Shown piece after piece: positions 56,918 to 64,000 of a stretch of 64,000 nucleotides of DNA. The stretch spans positions 1,431,648 through 1,495,647 of the forward strand of contig NW_006763144.1 in the NCBI RefSeq assembly GCF_000264905.1, in the 5' to 3' direction. The notes beneath the pieces were generated by a model, which was not told the DNA's origin, did no database searches, and was given only the letters and a program-made list of their open reading frames with translations. Every line of letters begins with the position of its first letter. The first letter of the stretch is position 1. The translations under genes and the position numbers were made by a program. The DNA comes from Stereum hirsutum FP-91666 SS1 (Eukaryota > Basidiomycota > Agaricomycetes > Russulales > Stereaceae).

Positions 56918-58442
56918 TCATTGAATTGCACGTCCCCAGCACTCCGCATAATAACTAGGGGGCTCCCAGCACATCAAAGGGTCTTCCCCGAGGACTTGAC
57001 AAGGGCGGTCAACTTGCGACACACATGCTTGCTTGGCAGGAGGGAGTGAATACGCGGGCGTGGGCGACTGTTCACCAAATGCCGGAATTTGGACCGCGTC
57101 GGGAGTGACGACTGGACTGAGGCAGTCTGAGTCATGATGCAAAGGACGATCCGAAAATTGTGCGGCTGCAGGCCACGAGCGGGCTCGGTCAGGAGACGCA
57201 GTGCTCCGAAGTGCTGTCCTGAGGGTTAAATATCAATCGCCGAAGAGCGGGAGGATAGAGATGGCCAAATCGAACTGACATTACAAGAGCATCAATCTCG
57301 TTGAGTCGCCGCAAGAGCAAGCAAGTTGACATGTGCGTCGAGTAGCTGAGGACTTCCTCTGCCTTTCGTATTCTTGGATAGAGGTTGGCGATGACGGCGT
57401 GTATTCCAGGTTCGTTTAAGCAATTACAATAGTGAATGCTATCATGGTATCCGGTGCGCGATGGGACAGTTTCATCGTCTATGACTTCGTTCACTAATTG
57501 TGCGAATAGATGGCCCTCGCTTCCGAGCTCTGGGAACAAAGACGCAGGCGGTGGGGGAAGAGGTGATGGTTGCGTCTTGGGACCATTATGCAATGGCAAG
57601 GGTGAATTCGTTGTATGTGCGCGACATTCGGAAGGGTGACAGGGCGCGATTGGGGAACTCGCGGAAGATGTAGATGGGTTGGAAGGCCAAGAAGGGGACG
57701 ATGTAACCGCCCCTGGGTCGTAGGCAGTGTATACACCGGAAGACATGACCGGTATTGCTCTTTGGTGATGACGTTGCTTCGCATTGGAAGACGCCGTTTC
57801 TCTGCTGTCATTTCCATCGACAACCAAAGAAGAAATACTTGTGCCGTGAGCAGCTGCATCGGAGTTCGCGATTCTTGCAGGCTCGATCCACCGAGGACGG
57901 CCTTTGTACTTCATCTATAATAAACACTGATAAGTAGAAGTCGGTTTCTAATTGAGTGTCCTCCTTACATCCCGAATGATACCCTCTAACTCAGTGATAC
58001 GACTCTGAAGACGGGCCAGCTCCGCATCAGGACCCTTCCTATATTCCAGTCAGAAATCAGCTAGTTAACATCACCATCACACCGCGAAGAACAGACCCAT
58101 GGTTTGGATCATCAACTTCGAACACACAGAGACCAGACTGGAAACGGAAAATGTCAGTGAATAAAGTTCGGTAGAATCAATAGCAATTAGGGTGCTCACG
58201 AGCCCAAGTTGCGTACAGCGGCCACAGGGGCGCTTTCGGTCGCACTGGCAAACAGGGAATCAATAAATTAAAGGCGATTCGTAACGGTGGAAGCATACCA
58301 TGCGCTTAGAGGTGTGACAGTTAATGCATGACTGCATCGTTCGATTGCGGCGACGCTTTCGGTGATCTCCTCCAGAGGATACTGTCGCATCAGTGGCATC
58401 AAGGGAGGATCGCTTGCGCTGATTAGTGACTTCCACGGGCAT
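56918..58442 (-). CDS. Zn2Cys6 DNA-binding protein, short form
   Basis: Six exons: 58442-58299, 58244-58200, 58137-58097, 58038-57969, 57914-57280, 57218-56918; 411 residues. The binuclear cluster is SCINCHTSKRMCDRKRPCGRC...GLC, split by two introns and preceded by GGDHRKRRRNR. A short coiled region, AELARLQSRITELEG, may allow dimerisation. The middle is Ser/Pro-rich. No fungal_trans domain follows, as in the smaller basidiomycete Zn2Cys6 proteins. The last splice (donor GTCAGT at 57279) replaces a short tail with ~100 residues ending YYAECWGRAIQ; that choice is plausible but not certain. Targets are unknown. Confidence 0.82.
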
Positions 58443-58566
58443 GTTATGACAGTCGACAAGGATGAGATCGAGGGAGAAATGACACAGTAAACGCGGGCCT
58501 CAAAACTATCGCTTATTGATAGGGAAGGGGGAGTAGGAAAATGTAGCCTCGCCACTGCGGGCATAT
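58443..58566. other. Promoter region of the short Zn2Cys6 gene
   Basis: No coding signal was seen in this gap upstream of the ATG at 58442. Confidence 0.35.
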
Positions 58567-59527
58567 TTAACGGTCAACTCTGTTGCTGAGAAAGAGTGAG
58601 AAAGACCTTCCCAGCCTCCCAGAGGGAAGGAGACGCGCACTCCAGATAACGTGAGACCGAGATGGTGAAAAGCCCTTCAGTCCAGCAGTGCAATCGGCTG
58701 CGCATAATGACATCCAGAGAAAGTAGAGGATGTCATAGCGCCGAGCGATCCATGGTGCTCTGATTGGTATGCTGCTCGACGGAATCGTTACCTCGAAATA
58801 GACATTCAAGAAGCTTGTTGCCAAGAGATTCCAAGGGCTCATCCGCTGGACAGACTTTAATTGCCGGACACGCCTCACCACGGGAATGCATAACGTGAGT
58901 AAACAATGACATGAAATAATGGGAACAAACCAAGTTGAGTTGTGGCGCCGTCTGAAACTTCTGCCACTCGGGACGGAGAAATACGGACAAGGTGTGAAGC
59001 CTATCGTAGTAAAGAACAGATCGATACAAAAGCTTGGTCAAAACCGACGCGGAAAATAAGCCTGAACTCCTTTTTGCAGAGGGTGCTAGTAGGAGACCCC
59101 AGTTCCACTCTATGAGGACACGGGATGCCGAATTATGGGAGGTGGTGTAAGATCTTCTATGTCATTCAACAAGAGCATCGACGCCTCCTGAGAATGTACT
59201 CTACCGGGTGCAGATGTATATTGGGGCTGCTGAGCAATTGAAATCGCGAGAAGATTGAGTGTCCGTGACGCAACAGTTCAAAGAAACTTACCGAGGCCAT
59301 AAGTATGAGAAATTTTGAAGCAGAAAGTAGGCAAGACGCAGATGATACTTACCCGCGCCTCTCCGCAGTATATGGCCGGTCTTGGCTTCTTGACGGATCT
59401 GGGAAAGAAGTACTTCATGCGAACTATACCGGTCGGAGGCCAGCTGCAAACGGAACGAGTTAAACAGAGGTATGACCGTCGAAGACCTGCCGTCTATTCG
59501 ATCCTTCACCGAAGAATCTAACATCGG
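58567..59527 (-). pseudogene. Probable remnant of a fungal_trans-type regulator
   Basis: Minus-strand pieces in different frames resemble the middle of fungal transcription factors: SSTVIPLFNSF near 59480, VFLRPEWQKFQTAPQLN near 58965, and LLATSFLNVYFEVTIPSSS near 58820, which recalls the LIxLYFxHVNxxxPLLHRP motif of the regulator at 41682-45778. Parts overlap in two frames and no continuous spliced model emerged. I read it as a decayed gene. Chance similarity remains possible. Confidence 0.3.
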
Positions 59528-60199
59528 CTACGTCCATGTGACAAGTACCATCTTACAAGGCCAGTGATGTAATGTGCATTGCACGATCCAGGACGAGGGA
59601 GTGCCTCACAGCCGAGGAACGATAAGGATGATCATATCAGCGCTGTGTGGTCTCAAGTTGAACAAAAATGGCGGAAAGGTGAAAACCGTTAGGCTTAGTC
59701 ACGGACGGAAGATTGCCAGGATTACAGTAAAGTAGCCCTTGGGAGCACAGGATCGTGATGTGTTCAGCGGAGATGTCGATTGGAGGTCTTGTATTGCACA
59801 TATTAAGGCCGAGAGGAGTTAATTGTGTAGACGCTGGTAGATGCCGCTCGTGGAGGGCTCACCAAACTGATCTATCCGTTGACGGTGGTCTGATGGTATG
59901 TGTGGACTCTTCGCGACAAGCCTTACACTGTCCGGAGATCGTAAACGGAGAATTGTTATTATAACTTGATAGTAACAACTGCGAGGTTGCACATCATCTT
60001 GAGCGATTGTACTAGTGTAGGGATAGACGATTCTGTTTCGTATCAAACTGCTTAGTCCTGCGAACTGCTGAATTTGTAAGCTAAGTGACGCTAATCTACA
60101 AGTCTTAAGATTCATTCACATACATATGAGATGCATGTCTTGACGAAGGTCCGCATCATATAGTTGGTACATCCCTGACCAATGAGGCAGCCGTAGAGA
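59528..60199. other. Intergenic DNA without recognised features
   Basis: Only short frames occur; no TIR, tRNA or repeat was recognised. Confidence 0.4.
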
Positions 60200-61433
60200 T
60201 CAAGAGAACGCCCCAAATCCACCAAATAGAAGTGTAAGCCACCAGCCGCGGTACAATGCTCGCCAGCCTTCTTCGATGACGATGCGCTTCCCACAGTCGA
60301 CTAAACCCAAGTATGGATCCATCTCGCTCCTCAATCTGGAAACTGGATCAGAAAGGGACGGATAGAAGGGACGTGCGAACATACCCGATAACATCCTCCT
60401 CCGCGCCAGCGTAGTCCGCGACGTCTTCCGCATCACCGTCAATTTCTTGGGCGACGGAGTTGTACTCGGCAGAGGCGTGATTTCTCTGGACGGATAGTCT
60501 GGTGGCAATGACCTCCAAGGGGCAGAGGACGATGGTACTAAGAACGACCACAGACAGGTAGATGACCAGTTTGGGAATGGAAATCTGGTCTGGCGTCGCG
60601 GTTTCAGGGTCCGACAGTGCAGGCAAAAGGAGGATACGGAAGGTGCGAAGGCCGATTACGACGTATGTGATATGCAGGACTTCTGCTGCGAGAAGACCAG
60701 GCGTCAAATAAAGGATCCACGGCTTGCGACGTTCGGTTGGGGTGAGCAGAATGTGCAGCGACTGAACGGGATTGAACCAAGGAAGGCGGTGAGGGGTAGT
60801 GATGGCTCTGTCGGGACAACCAAATCAGCGTCGCAGCTATTGAATAAAAAGATGAAGCTTAAGTGAAGGAGACCTACCGGTAGGTGATGATGACTGCAGG
60901 CAATGATACGAGCATGAGGAATATGCTGTATACGAGAGTCCCGATAATACCGGTCGAGGGCGCGTTGTAGACTCCGTGATTTCGCGGATTCGAGGGCGAA
61001 GCGTCGAGGAACAGAGCACCGAAAAGGGTAAGAACTGTATTTGACAGTAAAGTGGGCACTGCGGGACGAGGAATGAACGTCGCGTCTCATGACACCTCGC
61101 TCACATAGATGCACTCACTCATTCCCTTAAACAATCCCGACCAACCCTGAGTGAGGGAGTCATGTTCGAGTTGGTTGATGTCAATGAGAGGAGCGAGATC
61201 CACAGACGTACCTCCAGACGCTTTACTCTGGCCATCATGACGAAGAAGCTGGTGACGACAGGGCCTGTATGGGGCTGAACGCCATCCTCTTCGTCGAGCT
61301 GAAGTCCCTTCGGATTGTAGTTGGCTCGGAGTCGAACTAACGTGCCATTGAGAGGGACGGTGACAACAAGAAAGAAGGCTAGGAAGACTAGGAAGAAAAA
61401 TACGGCAGCGATACCGAAGGCAAAATCGAGCAT
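60200..61433 (-). CDS. Diverged mitochondrial-carrier-like membrane protein
   Basis: Five exons: 61433-61212, 61146-61119, 61058-60878, 60807-60385, 60335-60200; 329 residues. The carrier repeats are degenerate. The first reads VVTVPLNGTLVRLRANYNP then RLEGWSGLFKGMMPTLL; the last reads CPLEVIATRLSVQR then EEGWRALYRGWWLTLLFGG. These are weak forms of P-x-[DE]-x-x-[KR] and EGxxxLYRG. Several extra hydrophobic helices are present. Related basidiomycete proteins are annotated as mitochondrial carriers; substrate and membrane are unknown. The second exon is only 28 nt. The start could be an upstream ATG at 61526, but the first helix begins right after the chosen one. Confidence 0.8.
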
Positions 61434-63170
61434 GATGACTGTCGTGGACAAACTGGCACTGACGAGTGCTGAGCGCTGAGCTGCACAGTGCTGCACTAAG
61501 GCTGCGCTGCTCGGCACGAATGGCACAGCTTGGTCCGGCGCGTCCCGGCAGGTCCCGGCGGGCTCTGAATATGCTTATCGATGGCCAGCGTGGATGAAAC
61601 CCTCCTTCCTCTCGCCCACCATCATCCCTCTCTCCAGCCCACCTCCTCGCTGCCCGCCCACTCTACGAGATATGTCTGCCACTGCTACTTGTTATGCCCA
61701 TAGATGCGTTGCGATGAGGCTACGGTCTCCAACGACATCGCGCACGTCCAATGTGCAGAGTCCACTCGGCAACGACAGTGACGATGTGCAAGAGGCAGAT
61801 TACGCTTTCGTGCGTCGAGCAATCTGCAGCAAATGTCTCTTTTCCCGCGCTTTTTGCGACGTTATCGCTATTTTTCTCTGGGACAATTGTTTCCTACGGG
61901 CTCGATACCGCTTCCTTGTTATTCATGTGCGTTTTAACCCATAGGACAAAATTTCCCCCTTTTTTCCCCTCTACACTGGGACCATCCCCGCTTTCCCCCA
62001 AGTTTGTTTCATCTTTGTTACTGCTTTTTGCATTTGAAATCCATCGGGCTGGGGCAATAGCTGTCGCCAGAGCATTTCCGTTCACTCGCAATATCGGTGC
62101 CAATTTTCACCACTCCGAGGGTCTGGTAGGTGAACAACGCTAACTCCAGGTTTTCCGACATCCAATCTTCGCCATGCGCGTCTTAGCCTTGACAAGATGT
62201 CTCTGCCGACCGATACAGCTGGCCCTTCTACGCGCTCTCTGCACAACGGTAGCGTCTTCTTCCAGACTTCCAAGAAATGCGCTCCTTGAAGGTCGACTGA
62301 ACCGAAGTGTGGCCCAAATATTGGTTAGGTCTTTCGCAATTGCGGCCGAAGGTCTGTCTCGTTTGGCTGTGTGTGCATGACACTGCCGTGTTATTTTCTC
62401 CTAGCTTCGCGTCCCAAGGCTATCACCCATGGATACTGTCCGCCGAAGTTTATCGCTTGCGCTCCTACATCCTTATCAACTATTCGCGTTCGTCTGCCAG
62501 TTATCGCTACCGTGTCTCACTGCCTGCCTGCCTGCCTGTCATCCCTGCGTTACTCTGTCAACACTTCTCGCGTATCATGTGCCCTCTATCTGTCCTCAGC
62601 AGGCGTTGTTCGTTCCTTCCAAGATGGATGTGCTGGGTTGTTATATTCCGAAGGAGAATACTGGCGTGATGAGACGTGTCCAGATTTGTGCTTGTCGTGT
62701 CCTGCGGGGGTGTTGGGATATGTGGTGCGTTCATAGTTCTTCAGTGACTAGCTGCTGACAACTGGTTGAATGCAATATGGGTAACGATCTGTTATACTCT
62801 CCTTTGTGAACATTTTCTTTGGCCCTCATCGCGTGCGCGTCGTCTGCTCCGCATAATTCACACTGTACTTGGTGCTGCGTAGTTGTATCGTGCGGTCGAC
62901 GTGTCGAAGGGAGCAGGGTGTGTTGCTGCTCACGTATGCTGTCATTCGAGTACGATGTTGGTGTTATGTATATATGTACTGTATTTTGGAAATATAACTG
63001 TTTGCTTGCCATAATAATTGATTAACTCTCCGACGAGTCGCCTGCGTGCGTGCTTGGCTCAAACGGCTTGTCCTTGTACTCCACGCTGTCCCGCACACAG
63101 ACACAGCTCGCCACACCACAACACTTGCTCGCCCTCTGAGCTCTTCTACATTTCGTCCTCTTTTGCGAGT
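61434..63170. other. Long non-coding or leader region before the last gene
   Basis: The stretch is C/T-rich with several frames of 90-130 codons but no family motif. A candidate ATG at 61673 opens a 91-codon frame with CSKC near its end, which could be a small exon. A (TGCC)n tract lies at about 62519-62537. Confidence 0.35.
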
Positions 63171-64000
63171 ATGTCTATCCGTGCAGAGCCTGCTGCGAAG
63201 GTCAGTGTTCTCCGTGTGCAAAAATTGATCGATGGACGGTGTGTCTGACCGCCGACGACGGCTGCACAGAAAGCGGCGCTGGACCAGCTCCGGTTCAAGA
63301 AGAACCTGAAAGGACAGAAAGCAAACACAAACCAGCCTGCTATGGCATCCTCAACATCGTCGCTTAGCACGCAGGCAGGTCCGTCGCCGCCGCCGCCGCC
63401 GCCGCAGTCGAGAGATGCGACGACGACGCCCGTCCGGTCTCGCTACTTCCCTCCGCCGTCGACGTCCCCCGCGAACGGTACTGTGCTTGTGCCCAACTCA
63501 AGTCCTCTCGCTCAAGACGCAACCTATCGTCCGTTCCAGCATGGGAGACATCCTCAGCCAGTCGACCATGACGTGGCGCCTATACCAGGTCTCCACCATA
63601 CAAGCTCTCCGCCCTGGACATCCTCCAGCCACGATCCTCTCAGCGCCCCAAGCGGCTTCCTCCCTGCTTTCGGTCCAGCACACGCGTCTTTCTCCCGTCC
63701 GACCACCAGTAGTACGAGGGGGACTGCTCAGCGTGATGTATCTCAGTCGTCGTCGCGCAAACGACCACTACAAGGCTCGCCGACACCGTCCGTCGAGTCC
63801 ATGGATCTCTACAATTCACCTGCATCGCCCGAGGTCAGACGGCCCGGACAAAGGCAGCCAGTAGCAGGTACAGTCGGCTCTTCGAATTCCCGTGTTCTCC
63901 CTCAAGCGTCCCTCTCCTCCGACGAATCCACCTCCGAGAGTGTCAAGGTTGGCACGACGCGTATCGTGCGCGGTACGCGTCCTGTGGCCCACTCGCGGCA
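63171..64000 (+). CDS. N-terminal part of a large disordered-headed protein (runs off right edge)
   Basis: Exon 1, 63171-63200 (ten codons, MSIRAEPAAK), joins exon 2 from 63270 through a 69-nt GT-AG intron; the frame is still open at 64000. The visible ~253 residues begin KAALDQLRFKKNLKGQ, then become Ser/Pro/Thr-rich with a polyproline run from a CCG repeat, and include QSSSRKRPLQGSPTPS. This is typical of the disordered head of a nuclear protein, for example a helicase or chromatin factor. The identity cannot be decided from this part. Confidence 0.7.
63386..63405 (+). repeat. CCG microsatellite coding for proline
   Basis: About six CCG units in frame, encoding a short polyproline run. Confidence 0.8.

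Noticed and set aside
56336..57049. 237-codon plus-strand open frame
   Set aside because: It is antisense to exons of U2AF1 and the short Zn2Cys6 gene, has no motif and no plausible splicing; most likely chance.
1..64000. tRNA, rRNA, CRISPR or a biosynthetic gene cluster
   Set aside because: I looked for T-loop-like sequence, repeat arrays and core synthase motifs and saw none; the only structured RNA I support is U24.

Overview
The window is nuclear DNA of a filamentous basidiomycete, most likely an agaricomycete. Nearly every gene is cut by many short GT-AG introns of about 50-70 nt, exons are small, and intergenic gaps are short. The gene content is fungal: Zn2Cys6 regulators, F-box proteins, Cpc2/RACK1, Emp65/TAPT1. 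I rebuilt gene models by hand from reading frame, splice signals and family motifs, checking that exon phases fit. Coordinates given for CDS entries are the outer limits; exons are listed in each entry.

Layout. 1-2100: end of an unidentified zinc-ribbon gene, a Tc1/mariner-type MITE and a scaffold gap flanked by a false duplication. 2.8-8.2 kb: small unknown gene (+), TAPT1/Emp65 (-), Ser/Pro-rich protein (-). 8.7-14.6 kb: mitochondrial transcription factor B, an I78 peptidase inhibitor and the Golgi protein CASP/Coy1 (all +). 15-19.3 kb: TFIIH subunit Tfb1 (-) divergent from a seven-helix membrane protein (+). 19.4-20.7 kb: an unresolved minus-strand locus. 20.9-26.7 kb: RACK1 (+) with a U24 snoRNA in an intron, an unknown protein (-), an F-box/zinc protein (-). 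26.9-36.4 kb: SmD3 (+), COG2 (+), VPS8 (-). 37-41.5 kb: CLC chloride/proton exchanger (-), SDH assembly factor 4 (-). 41.7-49.1 kb: Zn2Cys6 regulator (+), F-box-like protein (-), an RluA-type pseudouridine synthase (+) whose last exon carries a hAT-type MITE. 49.3-56.3 kb: GLTSCR1-domain protein (-), APC8/Cdc23 (-), ALG14 (+), U2AF1 (-). 56.9-64 kb: a second Zn2Cys6 protein (-), decayed coding fragments, a diverged mitochondrial-carrier protein (-), and the start of a gene running off the right edge (+).

Most genes are housekeeping and not functionally clustered, although membrane traffic is well represented (TAPT1, CASP, COG2, VPS8, CLC, ALG14). No secondary-metabolite cluster, CRISPR array, tRNA or rRNA was seen. 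I found no clearly new biological system. The most informative signals are the hAT MITE that rewrote a protein C-terminus, the U24 snoRNA inside the RACK1 intron, a 6-nt microexon in SmD3, a GC-AG intron in COG2, a stop-free 54-nt intron in mtTFB, and an apparent one-base frame break in a Zn2Cys6 regulator.
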